A stretch of DNA of 64,000 nucleotides, from assembly GCA_002354735.1 (NCBI GenBank), contig DEMD01000015.1, positions 271,304-335,303 on the forward strand, given 5' to 3'. The translations under genes were made by a program, and so were the position numbers. The DNA comes from Gammaproteobacteria bacterium UBA2679. GTDB taxonomy: Bacteria; Pseudomonadota; Gammaproteobacteria; Pseudomonadales; Oleiphilaceae. Positions 44,041 through 53,235 of the stretch are shown here, piece after piece. The stretch's first letter is position 1. Each line of letters starts with the position of its first letter. The notes under the pieces are model-generated. The model did not search any database and had not been told where the DNA came from. It saw nothing but the letters and a program-made list of their open reading frames with translations.

Positions 44041-45198
44041 TTAGTCCCGACTGCTGGGCTGGATGGAAGGCTGGACGGAGGGCTGCATAGAATGCTGGCG
44101 GCTCTCCAGGCCGGCGGCAACAAGCGCACCATCGAGGCTGAAGATCAGCAACTTACCGGTGGGGATGCGTAAGACCATTTCGGCGCCTGGCACCACGTGG
44201 ACGATACCGTGCAGGAGGGCCACGAGATGCTGTCCTCGATATTCGCAGTGAACGAAGCTTTCGGAGCCAGTGATTTCGAAGGTCTTGATCACGACGGGCA
44301 GCCTCAGGATATCCGGTTCATTACCCTGCCCAGGCGTCTCGAAAGCCGCATGATGTGGCCTGATGCCAAGGCGGTAATTGCCGTCCTGCAATGTTCCCGA
44401 GACCAGGCGTTCTGCCAGATTGGAAAGAGATGCTTCGCGCTCGCCGACGCTGACCGTTGAGCCATGTATCACGGCATCAAGAACATTGAGTGGCGGCTCT
44501 GAGAAAGTCTGCGCTGTTATGAGGTCAGCGGGGCGATTATACACATCCAGGGTTGGTCCGAACTGGGTCAAGCGGCCCTTGCTCAGCGTGGCTGTGTTAC
44601 CGCCGAGCAGCAGAGCTTCCATTGGTTCGGTCGTCGCATAGACGAACACAGCCCCAGAAGCTGCAAACATACGCGGGAGCTCGACCCTGAGCTCCTCACG
44701 GAGCTTGAAATCGAGATTGGCTAACGGCTCGTCGAGCAATACGAGATCCGCATCCTTGACCAGTGCACGAGCAAGAGCGGTACGTTGTTGCTGCCCACCC
44801 GAAAGTTCTTCCGGCTTGCGGTTGAGCATTGGCTTGAGCTGAAGAAGTTCCGCGGCCTGCTCAACGCGTCTGCTGATTTCCTTGGCATCCACACCGGCAA
44901 TTCGTAGTGGCGACGCAATGTTGTCGAATACGCTCAGGCTGGGATAGTTGATAAACTGTTGATAGACCATCGCAACCTTACGCTTCTGGACCGGTACGCC
45001 AAGGACGGATTTACCGTCCATGCGGATATCACCAGATGTCGGCCGATCGAGGCCTGCCATGAGCCGCATAAGGCTGGTCTTGCCAGCGAGGGTCGGTCCG
45101 AGGAGTACATTGAGACTGCCGCGTTCCAGTGACATGCTGACATCGCGAATGTGATCTACGCGGTCAACAGTCTTGCACACCGAGTGCAGTTCGAGCAT
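44041..45198 (-). CDS. glpS: Glycerol ABC transporter ATPase with altered H-loop
   Basis: A 385-residue MalK-type ATPase. Walker A is at 34-42 (GPTLAGKTS), the signature LSGGQ at 132-136 and the Walker B acid pair at 156-157. The switch histidine is replaced by Thr190 (YATTEP). The C-terminus ends in short Q-P-S repeats (SMQPSVQPSIQPSS), unusual for the family. It pairs with GlpT, which has the complementary defects. Confidence 0.9.
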   Translation of the reverse strand: MLELHSVCKTVDRVDHIRDVSMSLERGSLNVLLGPTLAGKTSLMRLMAGLDRPTSGDIRMDGKSVLGVPVQKRKVAMVYQQFINYPSLSVFDNIASPLRIAGVDAKEISRRVEQAAELLQLKPMLNRKPEELSGGQQQRTALARALVKDADLVLLDEPLANLDFKLREELRVELPRMFAASGAVFVYATTEPMEALLLGGNTATLSKGRLTQFGPTLDVYNRPADLITAQTFSEPPLNVLDAVIHGSTVSVGEREASLSNLAERLVSGTLQDGNYRLGIRPHHAAFETPGQGNEPDILRLPVVIKTFEITGSESFVHCEYRGQHLVALLHGIVHVVPGAEMVLRIPTGKLLIFSLDGALVAAGLESRQHSMQPSVQPSIQPSSRD

Positions 45199-45271
45199 AA
45201 GCTTCTCCGCAGGATGACGGGCCTACACCGCCACCAATATTATTGTTATTGCCAATGATCCAGGACCATTG

Positions 45272-46837
45272 CTACCGGACGGCCTGATCGCTCATGAAGC
45301 GCTCGAGTTCGTCGCACTGAATTCCGGTTATCGAAAGTCCCAGCTTACTGCGCCGCCAGAGCACATCATCGGCAACGCGCGCCCATTCATGTTTCATGAG
45401 GTAGCTCACCTCAGCCGCCGCCAGCGTGGTGCCGGATGCTTCATCGCCACCAAATTGCCGACCAAGATCTTCTACGCTGGCCGCGTTACCCAACAGGGTC
45501 GCGACCCTGGTGCCGTAAGCCCGTACAAGCCGCCGGCACAATGGCTCGCTGAGAAAAGGATATCTCGACATTGTGAGCCTGACCTGTTCCTCATACCCCG
45601 TCGCAGGAAAATCACCACCAGGTAACACTGCATCGTGGGTCCAGGCTGGCCCCTTGCTGCCGAGTACTTTCTCGATATTTTCGAGAGCTTCTTCGGCTAG
45701 ACGACGATACGTGGTCAGTTTCCCACCAAAAATGTTCAAAAGTCGAGCTTCTTTTGTGTTAATTTTTTCTTTTTTGTTCGTATTCTTTCCATTTGTAGCA
45801 GATTTCACTGGTGCAAGTCGAATGACGTAGTCTCGGGTGGCCTCCTGGGCCTTCGACGCACCATCATCGAACAAGGGTCTGACACCGGAGTAGGTCCACA
45901 CGATCTGATCCTGGGTGACCGGCTTCTCAAAGTATTCCGAGGCGGCCCTGCAAAGATAATCGATTTCCTGCTGACTGATTTTTACTTCACCGAGGTCGCC
46001 CTCGTAGTCCTTGTCAGTCGTGCCTATCAGGGTAAAGTCATTCTCGTAGGGAATCGCAAAGATAATCCGGTCGTCAGCGTTCTGGAAGATGTAGGCGCGA
46101 TCGTGATTGAAAAGCTTCTTCACCACGATATGGCTGCCCTGAACCAGTCGAACCTGCTGACGTCGACCTGGCGACTGCACGTTGAGCACTCGATCGACCC
46201 ACGGCCCCGCAGCATTTACTATCATCCTGGCGGTCACTGTACGCGGGCCCGGCATGTCTTTTTCCTGCAGCTGTATGTGCCACAGCCCCTCTTTCTGTTC
46301 CAGGCCGACGCATCGGGTGCGGGTCATTATTTTCGCACCGCGGTCTGCGGCATCACGCGCATTCAGCACAACCAGTCTGGCATCGTTGACCCAGCAATCG
46401 GAGTATTCGAACGCGCGGCGGAACTGCTTCTTGAGCGGCTTGCCGACCTCGTTGGTGTCGAGCAGAAGACTTCGTGTCGCCGGCAATTCATCGCGACCGC
46501 CGATATGATCGTAGAGGAACAGGCCGACGCGAAGTAGCCAAGCGGGTCGTAGACCTTCGTGGTGGGGAAGAATGAACCGAAGCGGCCAGATGATATGAGG
46601 TGCTGAGCGCCATAGTAACTCACGCTCCTTGAGTGCCTCGCGAACCAGACGGAATTCGAAGAATTCCAGATATCTGAGGCCGCCGTGAATCAGCTTCGTA
46701 GACCATGATGAGGTGCCGCTGGCAAGATCATTCATCTCGCACAGACCGACCGCATACCCACGGCCTGCAGCATCTCTGGCGATCCCGCAGCCATTGATGC
46801 CGCCTCCAATCACAAAAACGTCATAGTCGGGATTCAT
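45272..46837 (-). CDS. glpD: Glycerol-3-phosphate dehydrogenase, FAD-dependent
   Basis: A 521-residue membrane-associated enzyme oxidising glycerol-3-phosphate to dihydroxyacetone phosphate and feeding quinones. The FAD motif GGGINGCGIARDAAGRG begins at about 12. GTSSWSTKLIHGGLRYLE and YTYSGVRPLF-like segments follow, then LLNIFGGKLTTYRRLAEEALE. Before that block is a Lys/Asn-rich stretch (NGKNTNKKEKINTKEAR) of about 18 extra residues from AT-rich DNA. It is the first gene of the glycerol operon; a kinase (glpK) and regulator are not in the window. Confidence 0.93.
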   Translation of the reverse strand: MNPDYDVFVIGGGINGCGIARDAAGRGYAVGLCEMNDLASGTSSWSTKLIHGGLRYLEFFEFRLVREALKERELLWRSAPHIIWPLRFILPHHEGLRPAWLLRVGLFLYDHIGGRDELPATRSLLLDTNEVGKPLKKQFRRAFEYSDCWVNDARLVVLNARDAADRGAKIMTRTRCVGLEQKEGLWHIQLQEKDMPGPRTVTARMIVNAAGPWVDRVLNVQSPGRRQQVRLVQGSHIVVKKLFNHDRAYIFQNADDRIIFAIPYENDFTLIGTTDKDYEGDLGEVKISQQEIDYLCRAASEYFEKPVTQDQIVWTYSGVRPLFDDGASKAQEATRDYVIRLAPVKSATNGKNTNKKEKINTKEARLLNIFGGKLTTYRRLAEEALENIEKVLGSKGPAWTHDAVLPGGDFPATGYEEQVRLTMSRYPFLSEPLCRRLVRAYGTRVATLLGNAASVEDLGRQFGGDEASGTTLAAAEVSYLMKHEWARVADDVLWRRSKLGLSITGIQCDELERFMSDQAVR

Positions 46838-46950
46838 TGGCTCTCCACTCTCTGTATCAGATCCGCAGGCTCATCCACAGCCCAGGCGTCGAGCGTAATC
46901 ACCCTGACTCTTCCTTCCCCCCCACCTGATAATCGTTCGTGGAGATTGCT

Positions 46951-49512
46951 GTGACTGCGCTACTACTGGTCTTAGGTTTTTTGTTCTTGACGCTGATACT
47001 CGCCTATTACGGTATCAGCGGTAAAGGCTGGGCTCTCTTTCTCACTGCAATCATGCTCGGCCTTACTGTGAGCTCGGCGCTGCACCCTGTGCTGCTGATC
47101 CTGATGTGGATACCCGTCATTGCGCTGGATATGCTGGCCCTGGTGCCGCCACTGCGCAAGAAATTGCTGACCACGCCAATCATGCATGCCGTGAAGCGTG
47201 TGTTACCGCCGCTTTCGCAGACGGAGCGGGAGGCGCTGGAAGCCGGTACAGTGTGCTGGGATGGCGAGCTGTTCAGCGGCGTGCCACAGTGGAAGCGACT
47301 GATGGATTTGCCGGCACCGAAACTGACGCCAGAAGAGCAGGCATTCCTCGACGGGCCGGTGGAACAACTGTGCGAAATGCTGGATGACTGGGAAATAACT
47401 CAGAATCTCCATGATCTCACTCCAGAAACATGGGCCTTCATCAAGAAGAACAAATTCTTCGGCATGATCATTCCCAAACGTTACGGTGGGCTGGGTTTCA
47501 GTGCCTTCGCACACTCTCAGGTGGTGATGAAAATCGCCACCCGCAGCGTCACTGCCGGCGTGACAGTCATGGTGCCGAATTCGCTGGGGCCGGCTGAGCT
47601 CCTGATGCACTATGGTACCAAGGAGCAGCAGGACCACTATCTGCCTCGACTGGCGACTGGTGAAGAGGTGCCCTGCTTCGCACTCACCGGTCCGAAGGCA
47701 GGCTCAGATGCTGGCGCTATACCAGACAAGGGCGTCGTCTGTATGGGCATGCACAACGGCGAAGAGGTGCTTGGCTTCAGACTGCGCTGGACCAAGCGAT
47801 ATATCACGCTCTCACCTGTTGCTACGGTCATAGGCCTCGCTTTCAAGGCCTATGACCCAGACAATCTGCTGGACCCGGAGACGCGACGGCATTGTCATGC
47901 AGATGAAGTGGTGCCACCGGGAGCTGATGATGATTATGCCGCGAGCGGTACCGATTATGTGTCCACTGAGGGCGCGTTGGGCGTCACCTGTGCGTTGATT
48001 CCTCGGGACACTGCCGGTGTTCAGGTTGGCGCCCGTCATATGCCCATCGGCGCAGCTTTCATGAATGGTCCGCTCTGGGGCGAAGATGTCTTCATCCCGC
48101 TGTCCTATGTTATTGGGGGCAAGGACTTCATCGGCAAGGGCTGGATGATGCTCATGAACGCCCTTTCTGTAGGCCGGTCCATTTCGCTGCCTTCGCTGGC
48201 TACCGGTGCCGGTAAACTCGCCAGCCTTACCACTGGTGCCTACGCAAGAGTGCGGGAACAGTTCGGCGTGCCCATCGGCTATTTTGAAGGTGTCGAAGAA
48301 GCCATGGCGCCTATTGCTGGCCTGACCTATCTCATGGATAGCGCCAGAAAGACGACTTCGAACTATGTAGATCTGGGTGAAAAGCCTGCGGTGCTCTCTG
48401 CCATCCTCAAATATCACAACACCGAGATGATGCGCAGCGTGATGGGCCATACCATGGATGTGCACGCCGGTCGGGCCGTTATCAAAGGTCCCAGGAACTA
48501 CATTGCCAGCGTATACAAGACCATCCCCATCAGTATTACCGTCGAGGGTGCCAACATCCTTACCCGCAGTCTGATGATTTTCGGACAGGGCGCGATACGC
48601 TGCCACCCCTATCTCTTTGAGGAAATGGAAACAGCAACAGCGGGTAATGTCGACGGCTTCGACGAAGCTTTCTTCGCTCACATGAACCGTAACGTTCAGC
48701 TGGTGGCCCGAGCCCTCGTGCATGGACTTACCGGCGGTGCGTTGAGCGAAACGCGGAACTATGAAGCGACCGACCGCTTTTATCGTGATATCAACCGTTT
48801 TGCTGCCGGCTTCGCACTGATCGCAGACTTCAGTCTTCTGCTGCTCGGTGGTGAGCTGAAGCGAAAAGAGAAGCTGTCGGCACGCCTGGGCGATTGTCTG
48901 AGCTACCTCTATCTGGCCTCGACGCTGCTCAAGCGTTATCAGGACGATGGACGTCCTGTGGATGATTTGCCGCTGGTGGAGTGGGGTATGGCGCACTGTA
49001 TGTTCAATTTCCAGACCGCGTTCTATGCCATCACAGGCAACTTCCCCAGCCGCGTCCTTGGCTGGACAGTGCGCAAGATGGTCTTTCCGTTTGGCAGAAC
49101 ACAGAAGCGTCCGAACGATGCGCTCGAGCATCGTGTCGTTGCGCTTATGCTGGAGCCTTCGGCTACCCGAAACCGCCTGGTGGATGGTGTCTACCGTAAC
49201 GAGCGGCCTGATGATCCAACTGGTCGCGTGGAGCACGCCTTCCTGCTCAAGCTCAAGAGCAAGGACGAAGAGAAAAAAGTTCGTAGCGCGATCAAGGCTG
49301 GAGAAATCAATGCTGAAGTGAGTCTCGATGAGTTGATTCAGCAGGTGCTTGAAAAGGACGTACTCACGCCTGAGGAGGCCCAGCGGTATCGTGAGGCTCA
49401 AATGGCTGCTGATGATGCGATCAAGGTTGACCATTTCTGGCCTGAAGAGGTGGATGAGTTTGGTACATCCGAAACGGCGTCAGGAACTGAAAGAGATCAC
49501 GCGCTCGTATAA
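46951..49512 (+). CDS. fadE: Acyl-CoA dehydrogenase, FadE type
   Basis: About 853 residues, the large two-part dehydrogenase of beta-oxidation that makes trans-2-enoyl-CoA. Of two in-frame GTG codons, the second (46951) has GGAG 6 nt upstream and is preferred. Two membrane helices start the protein. FadE landmarks: MIIPKRYGGLGFSAFAHSQVV, FALTGPKAGSDAGAIPD, ITVEGANILTRSLMIFGQGAIRCHPY and LGGELKRKEKLSARLGDCLSYLYLAS in parts. Between FKAYDPDNLL and GALGVTCALIPRDT there are about 28-30 extra acidic residues compared with E. coli FadE. Divergent from glpD. Confidence 0.94.
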   Translation: MTALLLVLGFLFLTLILAYYGISGKGWALFLTAIMLGLTVSSALHPVLLILMWIPVIALDMLALVPPLRKKLLTTPIMHAVKRVLPPLSQTEREALEAGTVCWDGELFSGVPQWKRLMDLPAPKLTPEEQAFLDGPVEQLCEMLDDWEITQNLHDLTPETWAFIKKNKFFGMIIPKRYGGLGFSAFAHSQVVMKIATRSVTAGVTVMVPNSLGPAELLMHYGTKEQQDHYLPRLATGEEVPCFALTGPKAGSDAGAIPDKGVVCMGMHNGEEVLGFRLRWTKRYITLSPVATVIGLAFKAYDPDNLLDPETRRHCHADEVVPPGADDDYAASGTDYVSTEGALGVTCALIPRDTAGVQVGARHMPIGAAFMNGPLWGEDVFIPLSYVIGGKDFIGKGWMMLMNALSVGRSISLPSLATGAGKLASLTTGAYARVREQFGVPIGYFEGVEEAMAPIAGLTYLMDSARKTTSNYVDLGEKPAVLSAILKYHNTEMMRSVMGHTMDVHAGRAVIKGPRNYIASVYKTIPISITVEGANILTRSLMIFGQGAIRCHPYLFEEMETATAGNVDGFDEAFFAHMNRNVQLVARALVHGLTGGALSETRNYEATDRFYRDINRFAAGFALIADFSLLLLGGELKRKEKLSARLGDCLSYLYLASTLLKRYQDDGRPVDDLPLVEWGMAHCMFNFQTAFYAITGNFPSRVLGWTVRKMVFPFGRTQKRPNDALEHRVVALMLEPSATRNRLVDGVYRNERPDDPTGRVEHAFLLKLKSKDEEKKVRSAIKAGEINAEVSLDELIQQVLEKDVLTPEEAQRYREAQMAADDAIKVDHFWPEEVDEFGTSETASGTERDHALV

Positions 49513-49545
49513 CTGGAAGTCAATGACAGATACAGAGGAGTCAGT

Positions 49546-49986
49546 ATGCAGACCACAAGATGGGTAGTTGTTGCGAATCGTGAGAAGGCCAAGATCTATC
49601 AGCGCAACAAGCAGGCAACAGAGATGGAGCTCATCGAGGAACTGGATTGTCCGGATGCCCGCTTGCATGAGCAGGATCTTGCCAGCGGCACTCTGGGTGA
49701 AGCGCTTTCATCAGCTGGTGAGAATCAGCAGCGAACTATGCGACCCGAACATACCGAACATCAGAAGTTGCTCATCGATTTTGCTGGTGACGTAGCCAAC
49801 AAGCTCGAGAAAGGTCGCAAGGCGCATCTGTTCGAACATCTGGATGTCATCGCAGATCCTGGTTTTCTCGGGGCCCTGCGCGAGAAGCTGGCATCGCCTA
49901 CCTTGCAGCTCATCGAGAAGGAGGTCAGCAAGAACGTGGTTGACGCTGAACCAAAGGCCCTGCGCAAGTACCTCGTCGACGCCTGA
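49546..49986 (+). CDS. Host-attachment-family protein
   Basis: A 146-residue cytoplasmic protein. It begins TTRWVVVANREKAKIYQRN and contains FAGDVANKLEKGRKAHLFEHLDVIADPGFLGALREKL in two blocks, as in the family annotated as required for attachment to host cells. The fold resembles archaeal release-factor-like (baeRF) domains, so the name may mislead about its role. It lies 33 nt after fadE with GGAG before the ATG, possibly the same transcript. Confidence 0.8.
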   Translation: MQTTRWVVVANREKAKIYQRNKQATEMELIEELDCPDARLHEQDLASGTLGEALSSAGENQQRTMRPEHTEHQKLLIDFAGDVANKLEKGRKAHLFEHLDVIADPGFLGALREKLASPTLQLIEKEVSKNVVDAEPKALRKYLVDA

Positions 49987-50068
49987 TTCGCGTTGAGAGT
50001 TTAAAAAATAGTTAATCGCAGCCATAGACTTCCCTTGGTCAAGGCCGTCGTTCAACCAGGAAGCCGAT

Positions 50069-51175
50069 ATGGTAGTCAGTCGTGAGTTGTCAGTCCACGA
50101 GCCGGGCCAGCGCTGGGGAAGTTTGCCGGCCTGGCTGTTTTTCGCCTGTACGGTGCTGCTTTCGGCCTGCACCGGAAATGATGAAATGAAACGAGATCTG
50201 CCGCCGCACCATACCGAGAAAGGCTACCGGAATCTGTATATCGATGACCCGGACAAGACTTTCTTTTCCTTCGTAAAAATGCGGCTGTTTGGTGAGACTG
50301 AATGGGCTGATCATGAAGCCACTGCAGACCAGGTTCCGTTCCAGCGCATGTCGCCCGACCGGCTCCAGGAGGAGCATGAGCACACCAGGATCAGTTGGCT
50401 CGGCCATTCGACCTTTCTGATACAGCGCGCTGGCATCAATATCCTCACCGATCCGATTTTCAGCAGTCGGGCCTCGCCGCTCAGCTTTGCCGGACCGGCG
50501 CGCTACATTCCACATGCCATCGATTATAGCGAGCTACCCCAAATTGATTACGTGGTGATTAGTCACAACCATTATGATCACCTGGACGAGCTTGCGGTAA
50601 GCCAGCTGGCAAAGCGCAGTAGCTCAGCCACTGTGTTTCTGGTGCCGCTGGGATTGGGAAGCTGGATGACAGATGCCGGTGTCGATCCAGACAAGGTGCG
50701 CGAGATGGACTGGTGGGAGCAGGCGCAGTTTGGCGATCTGACATTTCACGCGCAGCCATCGCAGCACTGGTCGGCCCGCACGCTGTTCGACAAGATGACG
50801 ACGCTTTGGGCGAGTTGGCTGATCGACTTCAATGGTCACACGATCTGGTTTGCCGGGGATACCGGCTATAACAACAAGCAGTTCAGAGAGATCGCTGAGC
50901 GTAGCCCGCCGATTCGGTTGGCGCTCATCCCTATCGGCGCATACTCACCGCGCTGGTTCATGAAGTATTATCACGTGAACCCGGAAGAGGCGATACTGAT
51001 GCATCAGGACCTGAAGGCCAAGCAGAGCATCGGCATGCACTGGGGCACGTTCCCGCTTACCGCAGAGCCGCCGATGGAGCCAATACAGCGTCTGATGGAT
51101 GCCCGTGAGGCCGCCGGCATAGATGCCGAGGCCTTCGGAACAATGGCTGTGGGTGAATCACGAATCGTAAGATGA
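50069..51175 (+). CDS. MBL-fold metallohydrolase lipoprotein (NAPE-PLD-like)
   Basis: A 368-residue lipoprotein; the lipobox LLSAC is at 30-34. The metallo-beta-lactamase core has ISWLGHSTFLIQ, the zinc motif SHNHYDHLD, GWWEQ-like, FAGDTGYNN, and a distal MHWGTFPLT histidine. The order and SWLGHS start match the NAPE-hydrolysing phospholipase D/UlaG-like branch, so a phospholipid or related phosphodiester is a reasonable substrate. Its 3' end overlaps the convergent mutarotase by 18 bp. Confidence 0.85.
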   Translation: MVVSRELSVHEPGQRWGSLPAWLFFACTVLLSACTGNDEMKRDLPPHHTEKGYRNLYIDDPDKTFFSFVKMRLFGETEWADHEATADQVPFQRMSPDRLQEEHEHTRISWLGHSTFLIQRAGINILTDPIFSSRASPLSFAGPARYIPHAIDYSELPQIDYVVISHNHYDHLDELAVSQLAKRSSSATVFLVPLGLGSWMTDAGVDPDKVREMDWWEQAQFGDLTFHAQPSQHWSARTLFDKMTTLWASWLIDFNGHTIWFAGDTGYNNKQFREIAERSPPIRLALIPIGAYSPRWFMKYYHVNPEEAILMHQDLKAKQSIGMHWGTFPLTAEPPMEPIQRLMDAREAAGIDAEAFGTMAVGESRIVR

Positions 51176-52057
51176 GTCCGACGAAATTGTCAGGGACAGA
51201 CTGCTCCGCCCGCCGGGGGGCACAGTGAATACATCGTCCATTACCCGGGCGGTTTCTATACAGACCATGCTGCGATAGCTCTCGGCGCCAAATTGCGACA
51301 AGCGCTGACTCTTGTCGATCCAGGGGTTCCACAACACTGCCGACCGGCTGTCAGGCGCCTGCAGGACGATCCGCCGGCCCCAGGTGGAATCAGTCAGACT
51401 TATCTCGGCAGGGATGTCCTGATAGATCCGATCGGTTTCTGCCGCGAAATGCAGTGAGCCTGTCTGTTTGTGCTGGGTCCAGTCACGTAGTGCATCAATA
51501 TAGTTGCACCCATCGAGGCCCTCTACGCTTACAGCTTCGATATCGCTGACCTGGAAATAACTGTGCAGCGCCATACTCAGGATGAGCGGTTCCTTGCCGT
51601 TATTCTGCGTGATGAGTTCGCAGCTCAGGTCCGAGCCGAAACGATAACGTGCGCTCAGAGTAACCTGAGCACTGGCCAGCTCGAGCGTAAGACAGATTTC
51701 GGTGAACGCTTCGTTTTCATCACTGCTTTGCAATGTCCAGAGCGCCGAGCGAGCGAGACCATGCGCAGATGCCGGCTGCTCTTTGAAGAGGCGAGCCACC
51801 GTGTCTTGAACAGCTGGCGGGTTTTTCTGAAGATCGCCAAACCATGGCCAGCAGACGGGGACGCCCTGGCGCAGTGACTGCCCAGGCACCCACGTCAGGT
51901 CCGGATTGTGCCAGAGCACTGGGCGCTCGCCGGTTGGTTGGAACGACATGACCTGCCCACCAAGCAGGGAGACGAGCGCCGTACACTCCCGCCGCCTGAC
52001 CTGCAGGGCAGGCACCCCGTTGAAATCCGTGCTGTTGATGCTGAAGAGTTCAGGCAT
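51158..52057 (-). CDS. D-hexose-6-phosphate mutarotase (YeaD-like)
   Basis: A 299-residue aldose-1-epimerase-fold protein. The ATG at 52057 begins MPELFSINS; the longer upstream frame lies inside the cyclase gene. Motifs: GGQVMSFQPTGERPVLW, CWPWFGDLQ, SAHGLARSALW with the catalytic His, LSMALHSYFQVSD, and VLWNPWIDKSQRLSQFG. It interconverts anomers of hexose-6-phosphates. The start overlaps the stop of the diguanylate cyclase by 8 bp. Confidence 0.88.
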   Translation of the reverse strand: MPELFSINSTDFNGVPALQVRRRECTALVSLLGGQVMSFQPTGERPVLWHNPDLTWVPGQSLRQGVPVCWPWFGDLQKNPPAVQDTVARLFKEQPASAHGLARSALWTLQSSDENEAFTEICLTLELASAQVTLSARYRFGSDLSCELITQNNGKEPLILSMALHSYFQVSDIEAVSVEGLDGCNYIDALRDWTQHKQTGSLHFAAETDRIYQDIPAEISLTDSTWGRRIVLQAPDSRSAVLWNPWIDKSQRLSQFGAESYRSMVCIETARVMDDVFTVPPGGRSSLSLTISSDSSYDS

Positions 52058-53075
52058 CTGAACCTCTTGATTGCATATGATCGATCTCCTCGTAAACGAC
52101 GACCTGGTTTCGACCGCCGGCTTTGGCGGCATAGAGGGCCTTATCGGCCCGATGTATCCATGACTCGCCGTCATCGTCGGCCTGCAACAGCGAAGCGCCG
52201 ATCGAGACGGTGATGGGGGTCGTGTGGTCCGCAGGCGATTTGAGTTCTTCGGCGACCAGATCACACAGCACCTGGGCAACCTGTTTCATGGTGGTCTGCT
52301 CCACGTTTGCCAGTACCACGACGAACTCTTCTCCGCCGTAGCGGAACAGGCGGTCTTCCTTACGGAGAGATTCGGTTAGCAATCCCGTAAAGGCCCTGAG
52401 CGCCGCATCGCCGCCCTCGTGTCCAGCCGTATCGTTCACGCGCTTGAAATTATCGAGGTCCAGCATGAGCAGACCGAACGGTATGCCGAAGCGCTGAAAA
52501 TGCGCGAACACGAGGTCGAGCTCCTGATCCAGCGCCCTGCGATTAGCTATGCCCGTGAGCGCGTCCGTCAGTGAGGTCTGCTCCAGCCGCATTCGCTGCA
52601 TGTCGCTTCTGTAGACGATAATGAAGGTAAATCCGAAAGTTGCCAGCGCGGACATCACGAACGGCAGGAGTTCATCCCAGGATGACAGCTCGCTCAGGTA
52701 CAACACTAGCCACATCACTGTGCCGTTCAGGAACAAAGCCCACTTGGCCCGAAGCATGCCGAAGTTGAAGACGACCAGGGTGAAATACCAGAAGAGACCT
52801 GGCGTACCGAGTTTCGGCATCATCAGAACCAGCCCGCCACTGACTACAAGTGCCAGGACCATGGCAGGAGGCTCGATATTATCGGTGATCCAGGCATAAA
52901 TCGCGGCGCCAGTAACTGTAAGCAAGAGCACCATATCCACGAGCGCTACGAAGGTATTACCTGAATAAAAGCGATAGAGAATGATTGGTCCTATGCCCGC
53001 AATTGCAAAGACACTGAGACCTATGATGAGGGAGAGCTTGTAGTTGTTTTCAAGTCGTCGCTTTACACGGTGCAA
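52050..53075 (-). CDS. Membrane-bound diguanylate cyclase (GGDEF)
   Basis: About 341 residues. Five or six N-terminal membrane helices (1-155) form an unassigned sensor. The GGDEF domain follows from about 165 (LTDALTGIANRR); the active site is GGEEF at 247-251 and the inhibitory site RKED at 238-241 is intact, so it should make c-di-GMP with product feedback. No ATG fits; a TTG at 53075 is the likeliest start. Its product could feed Alg44, but the link is inference, since 13 kb separate them. Confidence 0.88.
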   Translation of the reverse strand: MHRVKRRLENNYKLSLIIGLSVFAIAGIGPIILYRFYSGNTFVALVDMVLLLTVTGAAIYAWITDNIEPPAMVLALVVSGGLVLMMPKLGTPGLFWYFTLVVFNFGMLRAKWALFLNGTVMWLVLYLSELSSWDELLPFVMSALATFGFTFIIVYRSDMQRMRLEQTSLTDALTGIANRRALDQELDLVFAHFQRFGIPFGLLMLDLDNFKRVNDTAGHEGGDAALRAFTGLLTESLRKEDRLFRYGGEEFVVVLANVEQTTMKQVAQVLCDLVAEELKSPADHTTPITVSIGASLLQADDDGESWIHRADKALYAAKAGGRNQVVVYEEIDHMQSRGSDA

Positions 53076-53235
53076 ACGGCTGAACTTGATACCCGCTTTG
53101 GTTTTCAGATGATATCTCCACGCTACACGCCGATAGGACAGTATAGCCCAGCTCGTTGGCGAATTAGCCTCAGGTTGTCACCCGACGCTCTCCTGAGGCA
53201 TTCTAGAGGCTATTCGGCTCTAAAGAACACATTGC

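Noticed and set aside
47812..49434. 540-residue open frame on the minus strand opposite fadE
   Set aside because: It mirrors the codon bias of fadE, has no start signal or family motif, and the FadE reading on the other strand is unmistakable.
50069..52057. 18-bp convergent overlap as a functional antisense element
   Set aside because: Similar short 3' overlaps occur elsewhere here (mscS/bioA, algL-like/algA), so it more likely reflects general compactness.
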